This document shows positions 42,961 to 50,913 of a stretch of DNA of 64,000 nt, one piece after another. Below the pieces are notes generated by a model, which saw only the letters and a program-made list of their open reading frames with translations, was not told where the DNA came from and did not search any database. The position numbers were made by a program, and so were the translations under genes. Numbering within the stretch: the stretch's first letter is position 1; each line of letters begins with the position of its first letter. This DNA is from CAZTYW01 sp964617695 (GTDB lineage Bacteria; Chloroflexota; Dehalococcoidia; UBA2247; RBG-13-53-26), in the NCBI GenBank assembly GCA_964617695.1, contig CAZTYW010000001.1:1-64000 (forward strand). Reading direction: 5' to 3'.

Positions 42961-44910
42961 ATGACCTTCGGATACGCCGGGAAGCTCCTGAGACTGGACC
43001 TATCTGCAGGAAGCATCTCCAGGCTCTCCACGCCTGACTACGCAGACGATTTCCTGGGCGGCAGAGGCCTTGGCGCCAAGGTCTACTGGGACGAGGTGCC
43101 GCCCGAGGCAGGCGCGCTCGACGCTGAAAACAGGTTGGTATTCGCCACCGGTCCCCTGGCTGGCTTGCCCACGATAGGCGCTTCACGCTGGCAGGTCTGC
43201 GGCAAGTCCCCGGCCCACCGCCCGAAGCAGTTCTCGTACTGCAATCTGGGAGGAAGATGGGGCGCTGATCTGAAGTTTGCCGGCTATGACGCCATTGTGG
43301 CCCATGGCAAATCGGAGAAACCCGTCTATCTCCTCATCGCCAAGGACGCCATCGAAGTCAGGGACGCCTCTGCCCTGTGGGCCCAGGGCGCCATTGAGAC
43401 CAGGCAGACCCTCAAAAGGGAACTTGGCGACTTTGCCAGAGTAGTCGCCATCGGTCCCGCTGGCGAAAACATGGCGGCGATGTCAACGTTGCTTGCCGAG
43501 AACGATGCCAGCGGTTCAGCAGGCATGGGGGCGGTTATGGGTTCGAAGAAGCTCAAGGCCATCGTAGTACTCGGCGGTGATCGGAAGCCCGTGGACGTTG
43601 CCCACCCTGAAAGGCTGCGAGAGTTGATTCGGTACTACCGCGGACTGCGCAGAATCACTCTGAGATCGTCATCCTACCGATTCTCAACCGATAAGGTGCC
43701 CAGTCTCAGCCATACCAAGATGAGGCGGATGGATCCGTGCTACGGGTGCCTGGGATGCTCAAGGAGGTCATACCAGGCGGACGACGGCAGTAAGGGCAAG
43801 TTCATGTGCAACTCGGCCATGTTCTATCAGCCCTGGGCCGTAAGCTATTACGGCGAATGGAATGACGTGCCCTTCCACGCCACCAGGCTTGTCAACACAT
43901 ACGGCCTGGACTCAAAGGCGGTTGACCGCATGATCAGTTGGCTCCACAGCTGCTATGAAGCCGGCATCCTGACCGAGGAGAACACAGGGATACCACTGTC
44001 GAAGATAGGCAGCCTGGCATTCATAGAGACTCTGGTCCGGAGACTGTCGTTTCGTCAGGGCTTCGGAGATATCCTGGCCAGAGGTCTGGAAGAGGCTGCA
44101 AAGTCCATCGGTCCTGCGGCCGAAGAGCATGTCGGCAGAATCGGTTATGTAGCCATGCCGGGGTACAAAGACATCTATGGCCCAAGACTCTACATCACCA
44201 ATGCCTTGTTCTACGCCATGGAACCCAGGATACCAATACAGCAACTCCACGAGGTGGGGACCCTGATCCCTAAATGGGTGTCTTGGGTCCGCGGGACTCC
44301 AGGCGCCAGTGCTTCATCCGAAGTGGTGCGTAGAATAGCCGAGAGGTTCTGGGGCGGGGAGCCGGCGGCCGATTTCTCCACCTACGAGGGCAAGTCGCTG
44401 GCGGCCAGGATGATACAGGACCGACAGACCGCCAAGGAGTGCCTGATTCTTTGCGACTACGTCTGGCCGATTACGGACCTGGAGACAACCGACGACCATG
44501 TCGGCGATCCTACTCTGGAGAGTCAGATCCTATCCGCCGTCACCGGAAAGGATGTGGATGAAGACGGACTATACGGCATAGGCGAGCGAGTCTTTAATCT
44601 GCAAAGAGCGATACTGGTCAGGGAGGGCCACAGGGGACGGGACTTCGATCGCCTACCCGAATACTGCTTCACCGAGCCGCTGCAATTCGACTTCATGAAC
44701 CCGGACTGCCTGGTGCCAGGCAAGGACGGAGAGGTGGTCTCTCGCAAGGGTGCGGTTCTCGACAGGAACGAATTCGAGCGGATGAAAGACCGTTACTACC
44801 AGATCAGGGGATGGGACGTGACAACTGGTCTTCAAACCCGGGAATCCCTGGAGAGGCTGGGGCTGAGGGAGGTTGCCGATGACCTCGAGCGCAGAGGCCT
44901 GCTTGCGTAG
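42961..44910 (+). CDS. aldehyde ferredoxin oxidoreductase family protein, AOR1
   Basis: 649 residues of the tungsten/molybdenum-bis-pterin AOR family. The N-terminal domain (1-205) has LGGRGLGAKVYWDE, GPLAGLPTIGASRW and NLGGRWGADLKFAGYDA, which hold the pterin. The Fe-S cysteines read C260-x2-C263-x2-C266 with C498 in CLILCDY; the family pattern and the sister AOR2 have Cx2Cx3C. AGGAGG lies seven bases before the ATG. The neighbouring SDR1 is 124 bp downstream on the same strand. The family oxidises aldehydes to acids or, with other branches, reduces acids or acyl-CoAs using ferredoxin. The substrate here is unknown. Confidence 0.9.
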   Translation: MTFGYAGKLLRLDLSAGSISRLSTPDYADDFLGGRGLGAKVYWDEVPPEAGALDAENRLVFATGPLAGLPTIGASRWQVCGKSPAHRPKQFSYCNLGGRWGADLKFAGYDAIVAHGKSEKPVYLLIAKDAIEVRDASALWAQGAIETRQTLKRELGDFARVVAIGPAGENMAAMSTLLAENDASGSAGMGAVMGSKKLKAIVVLGGDRKPVDVAHPERLRELIRYYRGLRRITLRSSSYRFSTDKVPSLSHTKMRRMDPCYGCLGCSRRSYQADDGSKGKFMCNSAMFYQPWAVSYYGEWNDVPFHATRLVNTYGLDSKAVDRMISWLHSCYEAGILTEENTGIPLSKIGSLAFIETLVRRLSFRQGFGDILARGLEEAAKSIGPAAEEHVGRIGYVAMPGYKDIYGPRLYITNALFYAMEPRIPIQQLHEVGTLIPKWVSWVRGTPGASASSEVVRRIAERFWGGEPAADFSTYEGKSLAARMIQDRQTAKECLILCDYVWPITDLETTDDHVGDPTLESQILSAVTGKDVDEDGLYGIGERVFNLQRAILVREGHRGRDFDRLPEYCFTEPLQFDFMNPDCLVPGKDGEVVSRKGAVLDRNEFERMKDRYYQIRGWDVTTGLQTRESLERLGLREVADDLERRGLLA

Positions 44911-45034
44911 GCGTACGACTTGACCGCCCGATCAGACCAGCCATACAATCTGGGCAAGTGGCAAACAGGACCGTCCGAGCCGGACTACCTGTGCGCCAAT
45001 TTGGCGCAATGGGATTACGTTAGGAGGCGAGTGA

Positions 45035-45793
45035 ATGAAATCGATGTTTGACCTCACCGACAGGGTGGCCATCGTAACCGGGGCCGGCAGGGGGATAGGG
45101 AAAGCCTTATCGCTGGGGCTGGCCCACTTCGGCGCAAATGTAGTTGTTGCGGCTCGAACAGCAGGCGACGTTGACAAGACTGCGGACGAGATTCGCTCTC
45201 TGGGCAGAAGGGCCCTGGCTGTGCCTGCTGACGTGCAAGAAAAAGAGCAGGTGGCCGATATGGTGGCCAGGACCCTGGCAGAGTTCAACAGGATTGACAT
45301 TCTGATCAACAACGTGGGCGGCGGTCCTCGGAGAGCGGCCTTTGACCAGGGCCAGAGGTTCTGGGATGCCATCATGCGGCTGAACCTCACCACCACCCTG
45401 TTATGCAGCAAGGCAGTGGCACAGGTGATGAAAGAGCAGGGCAAAGGGAACATAATAAACATCGCTTCCGCAATCGGGCGAGGCAATATGCCCGAGTTCT
45501 CAGCCTACGCGGTTTCAAAGGATGGGGTGATCACCTTGACGGCTCGCCTGGCCATCGAATGGGCCAAAGACAACATTCGGGTCAACGCCATAGCTCCGGG
45601 CTTTGTGGCGACTGAAATGGCTGCCGAGTGGTTCAAGACAGACCCGGACTTGAGCCAGGAGATGAAGAGGATTCCTATGGGTCGGCCGGCCAAGCCGGAG
45701 GACCTCATTGGCGGAGCGATCTATCTTGCTTCAGACGCTTCTGAATACGTTACGGGCAAGACGCTTTACATCGACGGCGGGCTTTTCCACTAG
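45035..45793 (+). CDS. short-chain dehydrogenase/reductase, SDR1 (behind AOR1)
   Basis: 252 residues, classical SDR. Cofactor loop TGAGRGIG at 15-22, structural NNVGGG in place of the usual NNAG, catalytic S145, Y158 and K162 (YAVSK), and a C-terminal VTGKTLYIDGG. An arginine after the second strand (VVAARTAG) favours NADP. AGGAGG lies six bases before the ATG. It is probably co-transcribed with AOR1, which suggests alcohol-aldehyde or keto-hydroxy interconversion on the same substrate class; that is inference. Confidence 0.88.
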   Translation: MKSMFDLTDRVAIVTGAGRGIGKALSLGLAHFGANVVVAARTAGDVDKTADEIRSLGRRALAVPADVQEKEQVADMVARTLAEFNRIDILINNVGGGPRRAAFDQGQRFWDAIMRLNLTTTLLCSKAVAQVMKEQGKGNIINIASAIGRGNMPEFSAYAVSKDGVITLTARLAIEWAKDNIRVNAIAPGFVATEMAAEWFKTDPDLSQEMKRIPMGRPAKPEDLIGGAIYLASDASEYVTGKTLYIDGGLFH

Positions 45794-45891
45794 TCGTCTG
45801 AGAGCGAGAAGCGTGAGGTATGGGGTTCATCAGGGCCCGCTATTCTACTCATTCGAGGCGCTATAGCTCAAAGCCAGCCCGTTTGCCAACC

Positions 45892-46692
45892 CTACCACAT
45901 TACCAACCCCCCGCTGACGCTGATGGTCTGGCCGGTGAGAAAAGAAGCACGTTCAGAGGCCAGGAACAGCACGCAGTCTGCTATGTCCTCTGGCTTTCCC
46001 AGGCGCCTGAGAGGCCAGTACTTCATCGCCTTTTGAAGCACGTCAGAGCTATAGGTCTCATATCCCCATTTCTTCCAGAAGCTTTCCTGCCCGACATGGT
46101 CGGGACTATCCGGAACAATCCAGCCTGGCGACACAACGTTGACGTTTATCCCATGGCGACCCAACTCCCAGGCCAGCGCCCTCGAAAGGGCGATGACCCC
46201 TCCCTTGGCCCCACCATAGACAGCCAGGTTGATTGCCCCAAACCCGGACTGCCCCGAAGCTGAGGCGATGTTGACGATCTTGCCGTATTTGCGTCCAATC
46301 ATATGATCGACAACCCCTCTGACGCAGTTGATCACACTCCAGTAGTTCAGCCTTATCTCCTTGTCCCACTCATCCCTCGGCTTCTCCATAAATGGCCGGT
46401 TGCGCGGCGTACCACCAGCATTGTTGACCAGCACGTCTATGTTGCCAAAAGTCTGCAGAGTCTCGTTCACCGTCGCCTGCACCGAGTCCCAATCAGTCAC
46501 GTCCGTCCTGACAAACACCGCCTTGCCACCCAGCCGGTTCGCCTCATCCACCACCCTGCACCCCTGCTCCGCGTCTACCTCAGCATTTACGATATTTGAA
46601 CCTTCCCGGGCAAAGCCCAGGACGATGCCCCGCCCGATATTGGAGCCTCCGCCCGTAACGATGACTGTCTTACCAGCCAAACCCAGGTCCAC
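45892..46692 (-). CDS. short-chain dehydrogenase/reductase, SDR2 (end of the riboswitch operon)
   Basis: 266 residues from GTG 46692, with AAGGAG ten bases upstream. A much longer in-frame reading would run into the preceding gene and has no family match. Cofactor loop TGGGSNIG at 13-20, NNAGGTP near 91, catalytic S144, Y159 and K163 (YGGAK). An insertion of about 20 residues after the active site (SPDHVGQESFWKKWGYETYS region) likely shapes the substrate pocket. It follows the third DUF6125-like gene by 20 bp and ends convergently with SDR1. Confidence 0.87.
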   Translation of the reverse strand: MDLGLAGKTVIVTGGGSNIGRGIVLGFAREGSNIVNAEVDAEQGCRVVDEANRLGGKAVFVRTDVTDWDSVQATVNETLQTFGNIDVLVNNAGGTPRNRPFMEKPRDEWDKEIRLNYWSVINCVRGVVDHMIGRKYGKIVNIASASGQSGFGAINLAVYGGAKGGVIALSRALAWELGRHGINVNVVSPGWIVPDSPDHVGQESFWKKWGYETYSSDVLQKAMKYWPLRRLGKPEDIADCVLFLASERASFLTGQTISVSGGLVMW

Positions 46693-46712
46693 TCTCGCTC
46701 TCCTTTCGGGAC

Positions 46713-47273
46713 TTATTCCTCTATCCTGAACTCCCACTGGCAGGCGACCTCGTCTGGCCCTGGGCGAGGAGCCACCTTGAGAGGCTTGACCTGGATGGCC
46801 GGATTGACAGCGGCAGCGTATGCTTTCATGCCCTCGAATTCGAGGACCTGGCACGTCTGGGCTATCCGCTCCGGGTTATCTCTCTCCAGGGCTGCCAGCG
46901 CCGGACATTCGAACACGGTTAGTATGGCGTGATTCCTGTTCTTGAGGTCAAACTCGTACCTGTACAGGTCCTGCGCGAAAGACCCGATCAGTTGACACGT
47001 CTTCGCATAGGCCTCCACGTCATTCCCTCGAATATTTGCCGCCTCCATCGCCCATTTCATCTCGTACTTGCCTATTCTTGTCCAGTTCGCCAGCAGGCAC
47101 TCGAACGCAACTTCATCACCCAGCCTGTTGCGAACCTGCTCTTGCCAGTAGACATCCAGCACCAGCAACTCCCTGCAATACGCCTTCAGCAGCTTCGCCA
47201 ATACGTCCTTGGAGAAGTCTTCATACCTGACATTGGGCACGAACTTCCCGCTGTAGTCCCTCAATTCCTGCAT
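46713..47273 (-). CDS. DUF6125-like protein, paralogue C
   Basis: 186 residues from ATG 47273, behind GGAGAGGAG. The family pattern shared by the three tandem copies is: DYSG near residue 6, a FSK motif at 20-22, W43, then N-H-x-I-L-T (114-119), and a C-terminal PR-x-x-x-DEVACQWEF. Cysteines C123, C141 and C178 are invariant in all three copies. No signal peptide or membrane segment is seen. It resembles what I recall of DUF6125, and more remotely the L-2-amino-thiazoline-4-carboxylate hydrolase-like fold; function unknown. A 158-bp gap with no recognisable signal separates it from paralogue B. Confidence 0.72.
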   Translation of the reverse strand: MQELRDYSGKFVPNVRYEDFSKDVLAKLLKAYCRELLVLDVYWQEQVRNRLGDEVAFECLLANWTRIGKYEMKWAMEAANIRGNDVEAYAKTCQLIGSFAQDLYRYEFDLKNRNHAILTVFECPALAALERDNPERIAQTCQVLEFEGMKAYAAAVNPAIQVKPLKVAPRPGPDEVACQWEFRIEE

Positions 47274-47431
47274 CCGATTCTCCTCTCCAGTACCGTTTAC
47301 CGAAACCCCTCCGAGCCCCTCATCTCCTGACTCGTCCGCGCGCCTCCGTTCCGTCCCGTGTCCGGTGTGATCAGCAGTCACCAGCCCGATCGCAGCAACA
47401 TCCACGGCACGACTCCGTCGTGCGCCGCAAT

Positions 47432-47989
47432 TCACTCCCCCAACTTCAACTCCCACTGACAGGCAATCTCTTCCTGACTCTGGCGTGGGGGCAGCTTCAA
47501 GGCTGTCACCTTTATCCTGGGATTGATGAGATACTTCCTTATCGCTGCTTCTTCCAGTTCATAGCAGATCGGCTGTATCATCTCCGGGGCTTCCCTTTCG
47601 TAGTATATGAGCGAGCGGCACTGCGTTATGGTCATGATAACGTGGTTCGGACTCTTGATGTCGTACTCCACCGGATACAGCGGCCCAATGTTGTTGTCCA
47701 GAGGCAGTTGGAGACATTTGAGGGAATCCAGCACCGTGTTTAGCTGAATGCCGGCAATCTTGGGATACCGCGGATTGACCTGCGCCGCCACCTTCTCCCA
47801 GGCTTCGAGATTGCATTCGTTCGCCACATCGAAACCGCATCTCTTCTTTACGGCATCGTACCAGATGCCGGCCATACGAATCCATGCAAACTGCCACACC
47901 GTCATGAGCTTCAGCAGGAATTCCTTGGAGAAATCCTCGAACGTCAGGTCCGGCTTGAATGGGCCGCTATAGTCGTTTAGCTCCGTCAT
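47432..47989 (-). CDS. DUF6125-like protein, paralogue B
   Basis: 185 residues from ATG 47989, with a purine-rich AAAGGGGGG upstream; the family start MTELNDYSG lies there, and a longer in-frame start adds only non-conserved residues. It is the most diverged copy in the middle (residues 67-105) but keeps DYSG, FSK (20-22), W43, NHVIMT and the tail PRQSQEEIACQWELKLG. The invariant cysteines are C124, C142 and C177; C50, C58 and C92 are extra. Soluble, function unknown. It is the second gene of the operon. Confidence 0.72.
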   Translation of the reverse strand: MTELNDYSGPFKPDLTFEDFSKEFLLKLMTVWQFAWIRMAGIWYDAVKKRCGFDVANECNLEAWEKVAAQVNPRYPKIAGIQLNTVLDSLKCLQLPLDNNIGPLYPVEYDIKSPNHVIMTITQCRSLIYYEREAPEMIQPICYELEEAAIRKYLINPRIKVTALKLPPRQSQEEIACQWELKLGE

Positions 47990-48050
47990 ATCACAGCCCC
48001 CCTTTCCTTTACTTGACCTTTCCTGGCACATACCTTGTCCTATCCAACGG

Positions 48051-48614
48051 CTAGTCCCCCAGTCTGAACTCCCATTGGCAGGCGATCTCGTCGGCGCTTT
48101 TGCGTGGTGGCAGTTTCAGCGCCCTTACCTTAATCCTGGGATTGAACAGGCCGGCGGCTGCCTGAAAGCCCTCCACATCGAGCACCTCACAGGCGTGCTT
48201 CTGCATCTCCCTCTCTCCGTGTCTCTCATAATACTCAAGCCCGAGACACCGCCTGATGGTCAGTATGCCGTAGTTCTTGTCCTTGAGCTCACACTCAAAC
48301 TCTGGGAATATCGCCCCGCCGCCCGGATCTGTTTGAATGAACTTGAGAACACTGGCAACGTCATCGCCCCATATGTTGAGCGCCTCCCTCACCCGACCCA
48401 CCTCCAATGCAGTCTCTCGCCTCCACACCTCCGCGTCCAGCTCGCGAGCCATGTCCTCACCAAACCTCTCCCTGATGAGTGAGTACCAGATGCCGTCCAG
48501 ACCTACGTAGAGCTTCCCCGCTGCCTGCCAAAGCCGCACGAGTGCCGCTTTTGAGAAGTCATCCAGCCTCAGATTCCGGCGGAACTCTCCGCTGTAGTCC
48601 TCCAAGTCTTCCAT
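48051..48614 (-). CDS. DUF6125-like protein, paralogue A (first gene of the riboswitch operon)
   Basis: 187 residues from ATG 48614, with AAGGAGG seven bases upstream. It carries the shared pattern DYSG, FSK (20-22), W43, NYGILT (114-119) and PRKSADEIACQWEF. The invariant cysteines are C123, C142 and C179; C108 is extra. Charged, soluble, no signal peptide. Three same-family genes in tandem with clear sequence divergence suggest a hetero-oligomer or three substrate variants rather than recent duplication. It stands 107 nt behind a riboswitch-linked terminator. Confidence 0.72.
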   Translation of the reverse strand: MEDLEDYSGEFRRNLRLDDFSKAALVRLWQAAGKLYVGLDGIWYSLIRERFGEDMARELDAEVWRRETALEVGRVREALNIWGDDVASVLKFIQTDPGGGAIFPEFECELKDKNYGILTIRRCLGLEYYERHGEREMQKHACEVLDVEGFQAAAGLFNPRIKVRALKLPPRKSADEIACQWEFRLGD

Positions 48615-48720
48615 GTTCGACCTCCTTCAGCAATCCTATTGCCTCTCTGGTCTTGCCGGCGGGGCACGCGCAGCCGGATGGCCATCACGCTGCACCTGCG
48701 CCGAGACACCTGTAGCACAA

Positions 48721-48753
48721 GGAAAAACGGCCGCCACCTGTTACTACGGCGGC
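48721..48753 (-). terminator. riboswitch-linked intrinsic terminator
   Basis: On the minus strand GCCGCC (48753-48748) and GGCGGC (48735-48730) form a GC-only 6-bp stem with a 12-nt loop, followed by CG and five T residues (48727-48723). Its 5' arm is the same sequence used by the 3' side of P1 of the upstream aptamer. Confidence 0.8.
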
Positions 48754-48837
48754 AGCCCAGCCATCATAGCCCAGAAGCCTTAGATCTGTGACTCTGCGCC
48801 CCCTGGTTTGCCAGGGTTTGCCTTTTTCACCGCATCG
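48745..48837 (-). ncRNA. c-di-GMP-I (GEMM) riboswitch aptamer
   Basis: Read on the minus strand, the leader contains GAAAAAGGCAAACC, a CCCTGG-CAAA-CCAGGG hairpin, then GGGGCGCAGAGTCACAGATC, CTAAGG, a short P3 arm and ATGATGGCTGGGCTGCCGCC. This is the arrangement of the GEMM-I aptamer: AGGCAAACC, a hairpin, GACGCAAAGCC, a second hairpin and GGGTTGCC. P1 pairs GGCA with TGCC and CGG with CCG. The ligand-contacting G (first G of GGCAAACC) and A (after CGC) are kept. Deviations are a CAAA instead of a GNRA tetraloop and GACGC to GGCGC. The terminator overlap predicts that ligand binding turns the operon on. Confidence 0.8.
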
Positions 48838-48868
48838 CGCCAAGCTTATCTTGGCCTTTCCTGGACTT

Positions 48869-48898
48869 CTTATAACCCAGCCGCAACGGACAAGTCAA
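48869..48898 (-). promoter_or_regulatory. promoter of the riboswitch operon
   Basis: On the minus strand TTGACT (48898-48893) and TATAAG (48874-48869) are 18 bp apart. Transcription would start near 48862, about 25 nt before the aptamer. Confidence 0.7.
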
Positions 48899-48921
48899 GG
48901 CACGGTCAGCAACAGCAAAGG

Positions 48922-48927
48922 TATAAT
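48922..48927 (+). promoter_or_regulatory. -10 box of AOR2
   Basis: A perfect TATAAT about 60 nt before the AOR2 ATG, without a recognisable -35 at 16-18 bp, so activator dependence is possible. The divergent minus-strand promoter lies only 24 bp away. Confidence 0.45.
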
Positions 48928-48987
48928 TCACAAGGAAGGTCTATTCAACCACAGCGGTTGACATGAAGCACCGCGGAAGGAGTGTAG

Positions 48988-50904
48988 ATGAAGCCTTTCG
49001 GATACGCCGGGAAGATACTCAGAGTGGACCTGTCTTCGAGACAGGTAGCCGATTCCCCGACCCTGGACTACAGCAATACGTTTCTGGGCGGAAGGGGCAT
49101 CGCCACCAAGATATATTGGGATGAGGTGCTACCCGAAGTCAAGGCGTTAGATGCCGGCAACAGGCTGATAATGGCTGTCGGCCCGCTGGCCGGCATCCCC
49201 GTCCTGGGCGGCTCAAGATGGACCGTCTGCGGCAAGTCACCTCTCCGAACCCCTGAACACTTCTCGCACTGCAATCTCGGCGGACGGTGGGGTGCTGAAC
49301 TCAAGTTCGCCGGCTACGATGCGGTTGTCTTCCAGGGTAGATCGGAACAGCCGGCGTACCTCTTCCTGCACGATGGAGTTGCAGAGCTGAAGGATGCCTC
49401 AGCCCTGTGGGGCAAGGGCGCCATCGAGACCCGTGACATCCTCAAGAGAGAGTTGGGCGGCTCGGTGAAAGTGGTAGCTATCGGCCCCGCCGGGGAAAAC
49501 CTGGTGACTATGGCAAGCCTGCTGGCAGATAACGATGCCAGCGGCTCCGGCGGCCTGGGTGCTACCATGGGGGCCAAGAGGCTAAAGGCAATTGCAGTCC
49601 AGGGGACGGCCAGGGGAGTAAGGGTAGCTCAGCCTGACAGACTGAGCCAGATCACCAGGTACTTCCGTGGACTGGGCAAAGGCGTCTTCACTGCGTGGGG
49701 AACGGACTACCTGCCGACGGGACCCAAAGTCAAGAAAGACCCATGCTATGGCTGCCTGGGCAACTGTCTCAGGATGACGTACGGCACCGACGACGGCAAA
49801 AGGGGCAAGTTCATGTGTCAGTCAGCCATGTTCTATCAACCGTGGTCTTACCGGTATTACGGACAACAGAATGACGTCCCCTTCTACGCCAACAGGGTCT
49901 GCGACGACTACGGGCTGGACACATGGGCAATAGACGTAATGATTGCCTGGCTGAACAGGTGCCGCAAAGCCGGCATCCTGACCGACAACATTGCGGGCCT
50001 TCCCCTGTCCAAACTGGGCACTCCCGAGTTCATTGAGACCCTGGCCAGACAAATATCCCTGAGGGAAGGCTTCGGGGACATCCTGGCGGACGGGCTGCCC
50101 AGGGCTGCAAGCACGGCCGGGGCCGAGGCGACGCAGCAAATCAAGCACGGCGACCCCTACGAGCCCAGGCTATACATCACCACGGCACTGCTGTGGGCCA
50201 TGGAGCCAAGAGAGCCAATACAGCAGCTGCACGAGGTGGGACTGCCTGTGGCCCAATGGGTAAGCTGGGTCAAGAAGGTTGAAGGCGCCTACGTCTCAAG
50301 CGATGTGATTAGAGCCATTGCCAGGAGATTCTGGGGAAGTGAAATTGCCGCTGATTTCTCGACGTGCGAAGGCAAGGCCCTGGCAGCAAAGATGATCCAG
50401 GACCGCGAGTATGCCAAGGAATGTCTTGTCCTCTGCGACTGGGTATTCCCCGTCATGGACACCAGAAATAGCGAGGACCATGTCGGTGATCCCACTCTGG
50501 AAAGCCAGATACTGTCTGCCGTCACAGGAAACGAAACGGACGAACGGGCGCTCTATAGCACGGGGGAGACCGTCTTCAATCTGCAGAGGTCAATACTGGT
50601 CAGGGAGGGTCACAAAGCCAGGGAAGATGACAGACTTCCTGATGACTGGCACAGCGTGCCGCTGGCCAAGGGAATCACGAACGTCGAATGCCTGGTACCC
50701 GGCAAAGACGGAGAGGTGACATCCAGGAAGGGCGCGGTGGTCGACAGGGCAGAATTCGAAAAGATGAAAGATGAATACTATCGGCTGCGCAGGTGGGAGG
50801 TGGCTACCGGCCTGCAGACCAGGGATAACCTGGAGGGCCTGGGGCTGGGAGAGGTGGCCGCGGACCTGGAACAAAGAGGGCTCATGGCAAGTCAACAGGA
50901 ATAG
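48988..50904 (+). CDS. aldehyde ferredoxin oxidoreductase family protein, AOR2
   Basis: 638 residues, a clear paralogue of AOR1 through its whole length. Pterin-site stretches LGGRGIATKIYWDE, GPLAGIPVLGGSRW and NLGGRWGAELKFAGYDA are kept. The Fe-S motif is canonical C253-x2-C256-x3-C260 (CYGCLGNC), with the fourth cysteine in CLVLCDW. GGAAGGAG lies six bases before the ATG. It diverges from the riboswitch operon, and its gene ends nine bp from the convergent ABC exporter. The neighbourhood suggests it and AOR1 act on related aldehydes or acids with the SDRs and DUF6125-like proteins. Confidence 0.92.
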   Translation: MKPFGYAGKILRVDLSSRQVADSPTLDYSNTFLGGRGIATKIYWDEVLPEVKALDAGNRLIMAVGPLAGIPVLGGSRWTVCGKSPLRTPEHFSHCNLGGRWGAELKFAGYDAVVFQGRSEQPAYLFLHDGVAELKDASALWGKGAIETRDILKRELGGSVKVVAIGPAGENLVTMASLLADNDASGSGGLGATMGAKRLKAIAVQGTARGVRVAQPDRLSQITRYFRGLGKGVFTAWGTDYLPTGPKVKKDPCYGCLGNCLRMTYGTDDGKRGKFMCQSAMFYQPWSYRYYGQQNDVPFYANRVCDDYGLDTWAIDVMIAWLNRCRKAGILTDNIAGLPLSKLGTPEFIETLARQISLREGFGDILADGLPRAASTAGAEATQQIKHGDPYEPRLYITTALLWAMEPREPIQQLHEVGLPVAQWVSWVKKVEGAYVSSDVIRAIARRFWGSEIAADFSTCEGKALAAKMIQDREYAKECLVLCDWVFPVMDTRNSEDHVGDPTLESQILSAVTGNETDERALYSTGETVFNLQRSILVREGHKAREDDRLPDDWHSVPLAKGITNVECLVPGKDGEVTSRKGAVVDRAEFEKMKDEYYRLRRWEVATGLQTRDNLEGLGLGEVAADLEQRGLMASQQE

Positions 50905-50913
50905 CGAGCGTGT

